From assembly GCF_003387475.1 (NCBI RefSeq), contig NZ_QUNO01000002.1, positions 248,001-312,000 on the forward strand: a stretch of 64,000 nt of DNA. The letters run 5' to 3'. This document shows positions 41,611-49,778 of the stretch, piece by piece. Under the pieces are notes generated by a model, which saw nothing but the letters and a program-made list of their open reading frames with translations, had not been told where the DNA came from and did no database searches. Both the position numbers and the translations under genes were made by a program. The DNA comes from Kutzneria buriramensis (GTDB lineage: Bacteria > Actinomycetota > Actinomycetes > Mycobacteriales > Pseudonocardiaceae). Every line of letters starts with the position of its first letter. The stretch's first letter is position 1.

Positions 41611-42968
41611 TCCCTTTGCGCGTCACCCCGGATCCCGGCGCGCGCCGCATCGGCAACCTGATCCTGGGCGGTTCGCCGTACGTCGTGCTCAGGCTCTCCG
41701 CCAAGGCGGTGTCCCGAGTGGACGCCTGGCTGGCCGGCGAGCCGGTCGCCCCCGACGACGCCAAGCTGGCAGATCTGCTGGTGCGTAAGGGAATTCTACA
41801 CCCCAAACGCGAGATCACCAGCCTCACCGCGCAGGATGTGACCGTAGTCGTGCCGGTGCGCGACCACGCCGATGATCTCGCCCGCCTGCTGCCGGCGTTG
41901 TCCGAGGTCGCGAAGGTGCTGGTGATCGACGACGGATCGGCCGAGCCGATTCGAGCGGCGACCGTCCGACACCACAAGGCCAAGGGCCCGGCCGCCGCGC
42001 GCAACGCCGGCTGGCGGCTCGCCGGCACCGAGCTCGTCGCCTTCCTGGACGCGGACGTGCGGCCCGAACCTGGCTGGCTGGCCACGATCCTGCCGCACTT
42101 CGAGGACCCGAGCGTCGTCGCCGTCGCGCCGCGCGTGGCCAGCACGCCGGGTCCGTCCGTGCTCGACCGCTACGAAGAACTCCGCTCGCCGCTGGACCTG
42201 GGCGCCGCCGAGGCGCCGGTCCGGCCCGGCAGCCGAGTCAGTTACGTCCCGTCGGCCGCGCTGGTCGTCCGCTTCAACGCGCTCCTGGAGCACGACGGTT
42301 TCGACGAGGACATGCGCTTCGGCGAGGACGTCGACCTGGTCTGGCGCTTCCACGAGGCGGGCGCGCAGATCCGTTACGAGCCAACCGCAATTGTTCATCA
42401 TCGCCCCCGTGAGACGTGGTCGGCCTGGGTGCGGCAGCGATTCGGGTACGGCACTTCCGCCGCCCCGCTGGCGCTCCGCCATGGCAGAGCTGTTGCTCCG
42501 GTGAAGATCTCGATGTGGAGCGCCCTGGCGTGGGCGCTCGTCGCCGCCGGGCGGCCGGTGCTGGCTGGAGCCGTCGCCGGCACCACCGCGTCGTTGCTGC
42601 CACGCAAACTGAGTGACGTCGGTGTGCCGGCGACGGAGTCGGTGCAGCTCGCGGTCCGCGGCCATGTCGGCGCGGGGCGGCTGCTGGGCGATGCCGTGGT
42701 GCGCTCGTGGTGGCCGGTGGCCATCCCGGTGCTGGCGTCGACCCGTTGGGGCCGTTGGGTTCTGCTGGCGGCGTTCGCCCGCCACGTCGAGGAGTGGTAC
42801 ACCCGGGGGGCCAAGGTCGGCCTGCCCGGCTGGCTCGCCGCCCGGATCCTCGACGACCTCGCGTACGGGGCGGGCGTCTGGTGGGGCGCGGTCAAGCACC
42901 GCACCGTCAGGCCGTTGCTGCCGGACCTGTCCGACTGGCCCGGCCGGGACGGGGTCGGCCGCACGTGA
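41607..42968 (+). CDS. mftF: MftF, mycofactocin glycosyltransferase
   Basis: A 453-residue GT2-family protein. The first about 70 residues look PqqD-like, as in other MftF proteins. The GT-A domain then shows VTVVVPVRDHADD, VLVIDDGSAE, the DxD in AFLDADVRPEPGW and FGEDVDLVWRFHEAG (E-D acid pair). The C-terminal third has hydrophobic stretches that may contact the membrane (PVKISMWSALAWALVAAG). MftF adds beta-1,4-glucose chains to mycofactocin, making oligoglycosylated carriers. Coupled starts and stops on both sides. Confidence 0.94.
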   Translation: MIPLRVTPDPGARRIGNLILGGSPYVVLRLSAKAVSRVDAWLAGEPVAPDDAKLADLLVRKGILHPKREITSLTAQDVTVVVPVRDHADDLARLLPALSEVAKVLVIDDGSAEPIRAATVRHHKAKGPAAARNAGWRLAGTELVAFLDADVRPEPGWLATILPHFEDPSVVAVAPRVASTPGPSVLDRYEELRSPLDLGAAEAPVRPGSRVSYVPSAALVVRFNALLEHDGFDEDMRFGEDVDLVWRFHEAGAQIRYEPTAIVHHRPRETWSAWVRQRFGYGTSAAPLALRHGRAVAPVKISMWSALAWALVAAGRPVLAGAVAGTTASLLPRKLSDVGVPATESVQLAVRGHVGAGRLLGDAVVRSWWPVAIPVLASTRWGRWVLLAAFARHVEEWYTRGAKVGLPGWLAARILDDLAYGAGVWWGAVKHRTVRPLLPDLSDWPGRDGVGRT

Positions 42969-43648
42969 ACCGCCTGATCGACATGACCTGGCCGGAGGTC
43001 GAGGCCGTCGCCGCGGCCAGCGTGCTGGCCGTTCCGGTCGGCTCGACCGAGCAGCACGGCCCGCACCTGCCGTTCACCGTGGACACCGAGATCGCCGCCG
43101 CGCTGTGCGGCCGGCTGGCGAAGGCCCGCGACCGGGTGGTCGTGGCTCCCGCCTTCTCGTACGGCTCCAGTGGTGAACATGCTGCATTCCCGGGCTCGCT
43201 GTCGATCGGTCTCGACGCCGTCGAGACCCTGCTGGTGGAACTGGTTCGCTCCGCCGACGCGTTCGCCGGCGTCCTGCTGGTCAACGGGCACGGCGGCAAC
43301 GCCGCCGCGGTGTCCCGCGCTGTGCAGCGGCTCAACCACGAGGGTCGTCGCGTCACCTGCTGGTCGCCGACCGGGTCCGCTGTGGACAGTCACGCCGGCC
43401 GCACCGAGACGTCGGTGATGTTGGCGCTGCGCCCCGAATCCGTCCGGCTCGACCGGGCCGAGCCCGGGGACCGCCGGCCGCTGCGGGAGATCATGCCGCT
43501 GCTGGTCCGCTCTGGAGTTGTTTCCGTCAGTGCCAACGGTGTTCTCGGTGATCCGACCGGCGCCTCCGGCGGAGAAGGCCGGCGCGTCCTGGAGCATTGG
43601 ACGGCCGGCCTGCTCTCGGCGTACGACACATGGACACCAGTCTCGTGA
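42965..43648 (+). CDS. mftE: MftE, creatininase-family mycofactocin peptidase
   Basis: A 227-residue creatininase-fold metallopeptidase. Metal ligands appear in VGSTEQHGPHLP, an Asp in FTVDTEIA and NGHGGNAAAV; later Glu in HAGRTETS. It releases the modified C-terminal dipeptide (AHDP) from MftA after MftC has acted. GTG start overlaps the mftF stop. It is the last gene of the operon and ends 5 nt from the stop of the convergent MFS gene, with no room for a separate terminator. Confidence 0.94.
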   Translation: MNRLIDMTWPEVEAVAAASVLAVPVGSTEQHGPHLPFTVDTEIAAALCGRLAKARDRVVVAPAFSYGSSGEHAAFPGSLSIGLDAVETLLVELVRSADAFAGVLLVNGHGGNAAAVSRAVQRLNHEGRRVTCWSPTGSAVDSHAGRTETSVMLALRPESVRLDRAEPGDRRPLREIMPLLVRSGVVSVSANGVLGDPTGASGGEGRRVLEHWTAGLLSAYDTWTPVS

Positions 43649-43653
43649 CCGCG

Positions 43654-45240
43654 TCAGACCGCGGCCGGCTCCCGCACCTCCTTGTCCTCGTCGGAGACGG
43701 TGGGCTGCGGCGGCGTGGGCTTGATCCGCCGCAGCAGGGCGATGGTGAAGATCGCGGTGAGCAGCGCGACCGCGCCGCCGGCCAGCGAGGCGGTGTGCAC
43801 CGCGCCGGTGAAGGCCTCGCGGGCCACGTCGAGCAGCGCGTTGCCCTGCGCCGCCGGCAGTTGCTGCGCCACCTCGGACGCGCCGGCGACGGTCTGCCGG
43901 GCCGCGTTCAGCGCGGCGGCCGGCACGTTGTGCGGGGCGTCGGCGTCGAAGTTCGAGCTGTAGGCGAGGGCGCCGATGGAGCCCAGGACCGCGATGCCCA
44001 GCGCGCCACCGAGTTCCTGCCCGGTCTGCACGAGAGCGCCGGCGGAACCGGCGTGCTCGGCGGGCGCCGCGCCGACGACCATGTCGGTGATGCAGGTCAG
44101 GGCCACCGCCACGCCCAGGCCGACGCCGATCGTCCCGGCGACCACCAGGAACATGTTCCGGTCCGTGCCGACCTGCGTCATGATCAGGAAGCCGACCGTG
44201 CCGACCAGGAAGCCGGCGGCGATGATGTAGGCCGGGCGGACGGTGCGGGCCACGACCGTCACGAACGGCACGGCGATGGTCACCACGACCGGCGACACCA
44301 GCGTCCAGAGCGCCGCCTCCAGCGGGCTCATGTGCAGCACCTCCATCAGGTACTGCGTGGTGAAGATGCCCGAGCCGATCATGCAGAAGAAGCAGGCCAG
44401 CGCCACGCTCAGGGACGCGCCGAAGTCGCGGTTGCGGAACAGCGCCGGGTTGATCATCGGGTGGGACAGCGACTTCTGCCGCCGCACGAACACGTAGCCG
44501 AGCACGATGCCGGCGACGATGGCCACGCCGGGCAGGGCGCTCAGGCCGTTGACGGTGATCTCCTTGAGACCCCAGATGATCGACAGCACGCCGCCCAGCG
44601 ACAGCACCGCCGAGGCGATGTCGAACTTGCCGGCCTCGGCCTTGGGCAGCCGGTACTCCGGGATCAGCACCGGGCACAGCGCCAGCAGCACGATGATCGC
44701 CGGCACGTTGATCAGGAACACCGAGCCCCACGAGAAGTTGTTCAGCAGCAGGCCGCCGACGACCGGGCCGAGGCCGGCCCCCGCGGACAGCGCGGTGGAC
44801 CACACGGCGATCGCGGACCGGCGCTGCTTCTCGTCCTGGAACATGTTGCGCACCAGGGCGAGCGTGGACGGCATCAGGGTGGCGCCGCCGATGCCCTGCA
44901 CGGCGCGGGCGACGATCAGCATCGTCGGGTCGGTGGAGAAGGCGGCGGCGACCGAGGCGGCGCCGAAGATCGCGGAACCGATCATCAGGAGTCGGCGGCG
45001 GCCGATGCGGTCGCCGACGTTGCCCATCGTGATCAGCAGTCCGGCCAGCACGAAGCCGTACATGTCGATCATCCACAGCTGCTGCGTGCCGGTGGGCTGC
45101 AGCGCCGACGCGATGGACGGGATCGCGAAGTACAGCACGGTCATGTCCATCGAGACCAGGAGCAGGGGCAGGGCGAGGACGGCCAGGCCGATCCATTCAC
45201 GGCGTCCTGCCAGGCGAGGGGTTTGCGTGGCGTGTGTCAT
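43654..45240 (-). CDS. MFS drug transporter, DHA2 (14-TMS) family
   Basis: A 528-residue proton-antiporter with about 14 hydrophobic segments. Motif A is GNVGDRIGRRRLL near residue 70 and the antiporter motif C appears as SAGAGLGPVVGG. A loop near the C-terminus (ADAPHNVPAAALNAARQTV) is typical of SmvA/QacA-like pumps. ATG 45240 is used; a longer in-frame start would run through the operator and promoter. It diverges from an SDR gene with a strong palindrome between (45249-45277). It may export the macrolactam or another toxic compound; the location next to the mft operon may be incidental. Confidence 0.93.
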   Translation of the reverse strand: MTHATQTPRLAGRREWIGLAVLALPLLLVSMDMTVLYFAIPSIASALQPTGTQQLWMIDMYGFVLAGLLITMGNVGDRIGRRRLLMIGSAIFGAASVAAAFSTDPTMLIVARAVQGIGGATLMPSTLALVRNMFQDEKQRRSAIAVWSTALSAGAGLGPVVGGLLLNNFSWGSVFLINVPAIIVLLALCPVLIPEYRLPKAEAGKFDIASAVLSLGGVLSIIWGLKEITVNGLSALPGVAIVAGIVLGYVFVRRQKSLSHPMINPALFRNRDFGASLSVALACFFCMIGSGIFTTQYLMEVLHMSPLEAALWTLVSPVVVTIAVPFVTVVARTVRPAYIIAAGFLVGTVGFLIMTQVGTDRNMFLVVAGTIGVGLGVAVALTCITDMVVGAAPAEHAGSAGALVQTGQELGGALGIAVLGSIGALAYSSNFDADAPHNVPAAALNAARQTVAGASEVAQQLPAAQGNALLDVAREAFTGAVHTASLAGGAVALLTAIFTIALLRRIKPTPPQPTVSDEDKEVREPAAV

Positions 45241-45248
45241 GACCAGAA

Positions 45249-45277
45249 CTATACATACGTCTCTGACGTTTGTATAG
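45249..45277. promoter_or_regulatory. Near-perfect 29-bp operator palindrome between MFS and SDR genes
   Basis: CTATACATACGTC (45249-45261) and GACGTTTGTATAG (45265-45277) are inverted repeats with one mismatch around TCT. It starts 9 nt from the MFS start codon, so a bound repressor would block MFS transcription and probably the SDR too. This is the typical form of a TetR-family operator. No dedicated regulator gene adjoins; the TetR at 47811 is 2.5 kb away. Confidence 0.8.
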
Positions 45278-45320
45278 AACGAATGTATGAAATGGGTTCC
45301 GACCTGCAAGGAGTCAGATC

Positions 45321-46148
45321 ATGAGTGCTGCTGGCAAGATCGTCGTTCTCACCGGGGCCAGCGCCGGCATCGGCGCCGCCGCCGCGCGTCAGCTCCACCG
45401 GGACGGCGTCAAGGTCATCCCGGTCGGCCGGAACGCGGCCAAGACCGCGGCCATCGCCGATGAGCTCGGCGAGCCCGGCCTGACCTGCAACTACGCCGAT
45501 CTGTCGGACGTGCGCCGGCTGGCCGACGCGCTGCTGGAGCGCTGCCCGCGCATCGACGTGCTGGCCAACAACGCCGGCGGGCAGTGGGTCAAGCGCGAGC
45601 TGACCAAGGACGGCAACGAGCAGCAGTTCCAGGTCAACTGCCTGGCGCCGTTCCTGCTCACCCGGCTGCTGACCGACCGGCTGCGGGAGAGCAGGGGCCG
45701 TGTGATCAACACGTCCACCATGATGGTGCACAAGCACGGCCACATCGACCTGGACGACCTGGACAGCGAGCACCGCTACAAGTCGCACGAGGTCTACACC
45801 AGCAGCAAGGTCGGCGCCGCCCTGCTGCTGCGGGAGTTCCAGCGCCGCAACCCCGACATCCAGACCGCCGACTACCACCCCGGGATCGTGGCCAGCGAGT
45901 TCGCCCGGGACCAGAAGTTCCAGCAGCTGCTGCTCAAGACGCCGCTGGGCAAGCCGCTCCAGAAGCTGCTCGACACCCCCGAGGTCGCCGCGGCCCGCCT
46001 GGTGTTCCTGTGCGAGACCGAGGACAAGCTCGACGGCGGCTACTACTTCAAGAACGAGCGGACCCAGGAGAACCCGGTCGTGCTGGACGTGGACAACGCC
46101 CGCAAGCTGTGGGACATCGCGTCCCGCCGGATCGGCGTGGAGGTCTGA
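45321..46148 (+). CDS. Short-chain dehydrogenase (retinol-dehydrogenase-like SDR)
   Basis: A 275-residue NAD(P)-dependent SDR. It has TGASAGIGAAAARQL, the NNAG motif in VLANNAGGQW, catalytic Ser in VINTSTMMVH and Y-x-x-x-K in VYTSSKVGA. After YHPGIVASEF it has a longer C-terminal part (FLCETEDKLDGGYYF), as in light-dependent protochlorophyllide/retinol-type SDRs. AAGGAG lies 7 nt before the ATG. It is divergent from and probably co-regulated with the efflux gene through the 45249 palindrome, which suggests modification or detoxification of the same inducer. Substrate unknown. Confidence 0.88.
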   Translation: MSAAGKIVVLTGASAGIGAAAARQLHRDGVKVIPVGRNAAKTAAIADELGEPGLTCNYADLSDVRRLADALLERCPRIDVLANNAGGQWVKRELTKDGNEQQFQVNCLAPFLLTRLLTDRLRESRGRVINTSTMMVHKHGHIDLDDLDSEHRYKSHEVYTSSKVGAALLLREFQRRNPDIQTADYHPGIVASEFARDQKFQQLLLKTPLGKPLQKLLDTPEVAAARLVFLCETEDKLDGGYYFKNERTQENPVVLDVDNARKLWDIASRRIGVEV

Positions 46149-46200
46149 GCGACGTCCACATCAGACACACTTCCGCCTGGCGCACCGCGGCCGACCGTCG

Positions 46201-46480
46201 GCTGCGGTGCGCTGTCTTGTCCTGCCGCTGCGAATGTGGCCTTGGTGGCTGTGGCTGCCATCGGGCGCGCCTTCATTCGGGCGCGTCGCGGTCGATCGCT
46301 GGCTGCGGTGCGCTGTCTTGTCCTGCTGCTATGAATGTGGCCTTGGTGGCTGTGGCTGCCATCGGGCGCGCCTTCATTCGGGCGCGTCGCGGTCGATCGC
46401 TGGCTGCGGTGCGCTGTCTTGTCCTGCCGCCACGAATGCGGCATTCGTGGCCGCTGCCGCCGCCAGGCGCGCCTTCATTT
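46201..46480. repeat. 101-bp tandem repeat, about 2.8 copies, in a 326-nt non-coding gap
   Basis: The unit beginning GCTGCGGTGCGCTGTCTTGT starts at 46201, 46302 and 46403, a spacing of exactly 101 bp. Copies 1 and 2 are almost identical; copy 3 diverges after CCGCCACGAATG and ends near 46480 just before the HxlR stop. Within copy 3, CCACGAATGC (46430-46439) and GCATTCGTGG (46441-46450) form a perfect palindrome; the corresponding place in copies 1-2 (GAATGTGGCCTTGGTGGC) looks like a decayed version. The gap 46149-46474 between the SDR and HxlR stops contains nothing else. Confidence 0.88.
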
Positions 46481-46876
46481 CTGTTCTGCCGCCTCGAAGG
46501 CGTCCCTGGCCGCCATGACCTCCTCGATGTGGGTCTCCGACCAGGCCTTCACCGCCACCAGCACCGGCACCAGGGTCTGGCCGAGCGGCGTCAGCTCGTA
46601 GTCCACGCGCACCGGGACGGTCGGGGTGACCGTGCGGACGAGCAGGCCGTCCCGCTCCAACTTGCGCAGCGTCTGCGTGAGCATCTTCTGGCTGGCGCCG
46701 CGGATCTTCCGCATCAGCTCGCCGTGCCGCATCGGGCCGTCGGCCAGCGCCGACACCGTCAGCGCCGTCCACTTCTCCGCGATCGAGGCCAGCATCTGCC
46801 GCGTGGGGCAGGTCTCGATGAAGGCGTTGTAGACCACCTTCTCGTCGGCCCGGCGCTGCTCGGCCGTCTTCGTCAC
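46475..46876 (-). CDS. HxlR-family winged-helix transcriptional regulator
   Basis: A 133-residue HxlR-type regulator. CPTRQMLASIAEKWTALTV is the family's N-terminal Cys-containing helix and PMRHGELMRKIRGASQKMLT the recognition helix; LTPLGQTLVPVL is the dimerisation helix. Many members sense electrophiles or quinones through that Cys. GTG 46876 is preferred because AAGGGAGG lies 7 nt upstream; GTG 46897 would place the binding site inside the gene. It diverges from the quinone-reductase-like gene and a repeated GTACCTA motif lies between them. Confidence 0.9.
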   Translation of the reverse strand: MTKTAEQRRADEKVVYNAFIETCPTRQMLASIAEKWTALTVSALADGPMRHGELMRKIRGASQKMLTQTLRKLERDGLLVRTVTPTVPVRVDYELTPLGQTLVPVLVAVKAWSETHIEEVMAARDAFEAAEQK

Positions 46877-46900
46877 CGCTCCGCCTCCCTTAGGCACTTT

Positions 46901-46927
46901 TAGGTACCTACTTACGAATCGTACCTA
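46901..46927. promoter_or_regulatory. Candidate HxlR operator: palindrome and repeated GTACCTA
   Basis: TAGGTACCTA (46901-46910) is a perfect 10-bp palindrome; GTACCTA occurs at 46904-46910 and again at 46921-46927, 17 bp apart. It lies between the divergent HxlR and oxidoreductase genes, where HxlR proteins usually bind and autoregulate. Confidence 0.6.
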
Positions 46928-46969
46928 CGCGGCGGCAGGCTCGGAGCACAGTCGAGCGAAGGAGTTGTC

Positions 46970-47821
46970 ATGCGAGTCGTCGAGGTGCAGAGGTTCGGCG
47001 GGCCCGAGGTGCTGGCGCTGGTCGACCGGCCCGATCCGGTGGCCGGCGAGAACGAGGTCCTGGTCCGGGTGCGGGCCAGCACGATCAACCCCGTCGACCG
47101 GGCCGCGCGCGCCGGTCGCTTCCCCCAGCTGACCGCGCCGCTGGTGCTGGGCTGGGACTTCGCCGGCACGGTCGACGGTCGACCGGTGGTGGGCATGGTC
47201 CCGTGGTTCGTGGCCCGACGTGGCACGAATGCGGACTTCGTGGCGGTCCACCGTGACTGGTTCGTGCCCCTGCCCGACGGCGCCGACCCGATCGCCGCCG
47301 CCACCGTGCCGCTGTCCGCCCAGACCGCCAAGCAGGCCCTCGACCTCGCCGGCGTGCAGGCCGGCCAGACGCTGCTGGTCACCGGCGCGGGCGGGGGAGT
47401 GGGCGGCTTCGCCGTGCAGCTGGCCGCGGCCGCCGGCGTGCACGTCGTCGCCATGGCCACGGATGCCGACTACGTCTCGTCTCTCGGTGCGAAGTCCGTG
47501 ATCGGTCGCGGCGATGTGCACGGCGAGTTCGACGCCGTCCTCGACGCCGGCATCGCCGGACCGCAGCTGATCACCGCCGTTCGCGACGGCGGCACGTTCG
47601 TCGGCGTCAACGCGATGGCCAAGCCCGAGCCGGTGCGCGGCATCCGCGTCGACGCCGTGCAGGTCAAGCCCGACCGCGACGACCTCGACGCCCTGATCAC
47701 CGCGTTCGCCGCGGGTCGCCTGCGCACCCGCGTCGCCGGCGAGCTGCCCGCCGAGCAGGCCGTCGAGGCCCACACCCGCGCCGACGCCGGCGTCGCCGGC
47801 AAGTTCGTCCTCACGTTCTGA
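46970..47821 (+). CDS. NADPH:quinone oxidoreductase-like MDR family protein
   Basis: A 283-residue zinc-free medium-chain dehydrogenase/reductase. The N-terminal GroES-like domain has EVLVRVRASTINPVDRAARAG and WDFAGTVDG; the cofactor domain has LLVTGAGGGVGGFAVQLAAA (A-x-x-G-x-x-G). No structural zinc Cys cluster is present. It is about 30-40 residues shorter than usual for the family. AAGGAG lies 5 nt before the ATG. Divergent from an HxlR regulator, so probably induced by quinones or other electrophiles. It is convergent with the TetR gene and the two ends overlap by 11 nt. Confidence 0.9.
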   Translation: MRVVEVQRFGGPEVLALVDRPDPVAGENEVLVRVRASTINPVDRAARAGRFPQLTAPLVLGWDFAGTVDGRPVVGMVPWFVARRGTNADFVAVHRDWFVPLPDGADPIAAATVPLSAQTAKQALDLAGVQAGQTLLVTGAGGGVGGFAVQLAAAAGVHVVAMATDADYVSSLGAKSVIGRGDVHGEFDAVLDAGIAGPQLITAVRDGGTFVGVNAMAKPEPVRGIRVDAVQVKPDRDDLDALITAFAAGRLRTRVAGELPAEQAVEAHTRADAGVAGKFVLTF

Positions 47822-48398
47822 GCAGGTACGTCAATGCCAGCGCCGAGCGGCGGAAGTACTCCTGGTCCACCGTGCCGGGTTCGAGCACCGCTCGGTGGAC
47901 CAGCCCGCCCAGCAGCGCCGCCAGCGCCGGGGCGAGCTGCTCGGCCTGCTCGTCGGTGACGGAGCCGCCGGGATGGGAGCGTCCGACCAGCAGGCCGACC
48001 AGCCGGCTCGACGTCGTCAGCGACATGACGGTCGGGTCCCGCAGCATCAGGCCGGCCAGCTCCAGCTCGAACGCGAACCGCCGGCGGGCATCCGACGCGG
48101 TGGCGACGAGGTGGAAGGCGTCGGCGCAGCCGGTCAGCACCTCGTCCAGCGACAGGCGGGGATCGGACAGCTCGGCGAGCTGGTTGTCCAGCTCGTCGGC
48201 GTACCGGGAGACCACCGCCAGCAGCAGGTTCCGCTTGCTGCCGAAGATGGAGTACACGGCGCCGGTGGTGAGCTCGGCCCGTTCGGCGATGTCGTCCAGC
48301 CGGGCCTGCTGGTAGCCGCGCTCGGCCATCTCCACCAGGGCGGCGTCGATCAGCGCGTCCCGGTTGCGCTGCCGCGACTGCGACCGGGTCAGGCGCAT
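47811..48398 (-). CDS. TetR-family transcriptional regulator
   Basis: A 195-residue regulator with the HTH at residues about 12-58: LIDAALVEMAERGYQQARLD and ERAELTTGAVYSIFGSKRNL. The C-terminal domain has the helix RRFAFELELAGLMLRDP and a GGLVHRAVLEPG turn typical of the group. It overlaps the upstream M14 peptidase gene by 10 nt on the same strand, so the two are co-transcribed from the promoter near 49.7 kb. Ligand and targets are unknown; autoregulation of the pair at the GTAATC repeats (49696) is possible. Confidence 0.9.
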   Translation of the reverse strand: MRLTRSQSRQRNRDALIDAALVEMAERGYQQARLDDIAERAELTTGAVYSIFGSKRNLLLAVVSRYADELDNQLAELSDPRLSLDEVLTGCADAFHLVATASDARRRFAFELELAGLMLRDPTVMSLTTSSRLVGLLVGRSHPGGSVTDEQAEQLAPALAALLGGLVHRAVLEPGTVDQEYFRRSALALTYLLRT

Positions 48399-49681
48399 CG
48401 CTGGCCCACCAGTCTGGACACCACCGCCAGCGCCGCCTCGGTCTGCACGGACACCAGCCGCCGCACCGGATACGGGTCCTGCGACAGGTCGCTCTCGGCG
48501 GCGGCGCACCAGCCGTCGAACAGCTCGTCCAGGCGCCGCTTGACGGCGCGGAAACTCGGCGGCTGGTTGCCGGCCGCGTGCTCGACGGCCAGGTGCCGGC
48601 GCATCATGCCGCTGGCCCGCAGCCGCAGCATGTGCACGACGGTGGCGGCGGCGAACGCCTCGGCCACGGTGGCCTGCCGTTCCGGGGTCCGCTCGGCCAT
48701 CATCTCGTTGACGGCGGCCGACGCCGACGCCGTGGCCAGTTGGTCGACGATCGACTTCCGCATCGGCGACGGCACCACGAGCCGCGGCCGCATCCGCTGG
48801 TACATCTCGGACAACACATCCACATCGTCCCGCAGTTCGGCGGCCGCGTGTCGCAGAGTGTCCCCGTAGGACCCGCCGGCGTCGGACACGTCGTCCGCGC
48901 GGGCGTCCCGCCAGAACGGAACCTCGGTGATCAGCGTGGTCGTGCCGTACCGCTGGGCGTAGTGCGCGCTGGATGCCCCGTGCCGCACCGATTCCGGCGC
49001 CTGTAACAGCGATTGCGCCGACGGCATCAGGTAGACCGCCGGTCCGGCGGTCTCCCAGCCGAGCGTGTCCATCGGCCCGAGCGACAGCGGCACCTCCTGC
49101 TCGGCCGCCACCCGTCCGAGGTCGTCGGCCATGCCGGGCAGGCAGCCGTTGAGGATGAAGTGCACGCCGCCGAAGTCCGCGTTGTGCAAGGAGTACTGGA
49201 AACTGGGCCGCAGCTCGTCGATCACCCGGGCCAGCGCCTGCGTCTCCGGCAGCATGCGGTCGAAGAAGGCCCGCTCGTCGAGCACCGGGAAGGTCCATTC
49301 CGGCTGGTCCTCGCGGGCCGGGCGGTAGAAGTTCTCGTGGTAGCCGCGGATCGTCAGCGGGCCGTCGAACCAGCCCTCGTTCAGGCGGGTGCCGTCCGGG
49401 TCGATGCACGGCACGAAGTGCCAGCTGAGGTCGATGCCCTCGCGTAACTCGGGGTTCGCGGCCACCCGCGCGGCCAGGTCCAGCACGGTGCGCAGGCCGA
49501 TCGGCTCGTTCGGGTGCGGGCAGCCCACCACCAGCGCGTTGCGCGCGCCGTGGCCGACCGACAGCAGCCGGAGCGGCTCGCCCAGCCGCGACGTGCCGAT
49601 GCGCCTCGTCCGACAGATTTCGGGTAGATCGGCGGCCAGCTTCTCGACCTCGGACAGCACCTGGTCGACGGTCGGGATCAC
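48389..49681 (-). CDS. M14-family zinc carboxypeptidase
   Basis: A 430-residue M14 metallopeptidase. Zinc ligands fit H-x-x-E in GCPHPNEPIG near residue 56 and a later His in YSLHNADFGG; the general base Glu is in TLITEVPFW. No signal peptide is visible, so it is probably cytoplasmic. The C-terminal 130 residues are helical with no recognised motif. GTG start is preceded by GGAGG at 6 nt. It is operonic with the TetR gene downstream. Cytoplasmic M14 proteins often trim peptidoglycan or peptide-like metabolites, but no substrate can be assigned. Confidence 0.85.
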   Translation of the reverse strand: MIPTVDQVLSEVEKLAADLPEICRTRRIGTSRLGEPLRLLSVGHGARNALVVGCPHPNEPIGLRTVLDLAARVAANPELREGIDLSWHFVPCIDPDGTRLNEGWFDGPLTIRGYHENFYRPAREDQPEWTFPVLDERAFFDRMLPETQALARVIDELRPSFQYSLHNADFGGVHFILNGCLPGMADDLGRVAAEQEVPLSLGPMDTLGWETAGPAVYLMPSAQSLLQAPESVRHGASSAHYAQRYGTTTLITEVPFWRDARADDVSDAGGSYGDTLRHAAAELRDDVDVLSEMYQRMRPRLVVPSPMRKSIVDQLATASASAAVNEMMAERTPERQATVAEAFAAATVVHMLRLRASGMMRRHLAVEHAAGNQPPSFRAVKRRLDELFDGWCAAAESDLSQDPYPVRRLVSVQTEAALAVVSRLVGQRCA

Positions 49682-49695
49682 GGGCCACCTCCGCA

Positions 49696-49718
49696 GTAAT
49701 CCGACTACTTTCGTAATC
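49696..49718. promoter_or_regulatory. Direct repeats GTAATC upstream of the M14/TetR pair
   Basis: GTAATC at 49696-49701 and 49713-49718, followed by a related GGTTAC at 49720-49725; GTAA-tcagg-TTAC also forms a short palindrome. It begins 14 nt from the M14 start on the minus strand, a plausible TetR-type operator region. Confidence 0.35.
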
Positions 49719-49778
49719 AGGTTACCGATCCGGCGGCGTCTCGTATCCCCTCAGGACGGGGGTAATCCCGAACGCGGC

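Noticed and set aside
43597-45324. A 575-residue plus-strand frame opposite the MFS transporter
   Set aside because: It is His/Arg/Gln/Gly-rich with no motif, while the minus strand encodes a clear 14-segment transporter.
46201-46480. CRISPR-like spaced repeats
   Set aside because: The unit is a 101-bp head-to-tail duplication with no unique spacers and no cas genes in the window.
47811-49688. A single 625-residue TetR fusion protein on the minus strand
   Set aside because: Only the C-terminal 195 codons form a TetR protein; the upstream part is the M14 peptidase gene read in the wrong frame.
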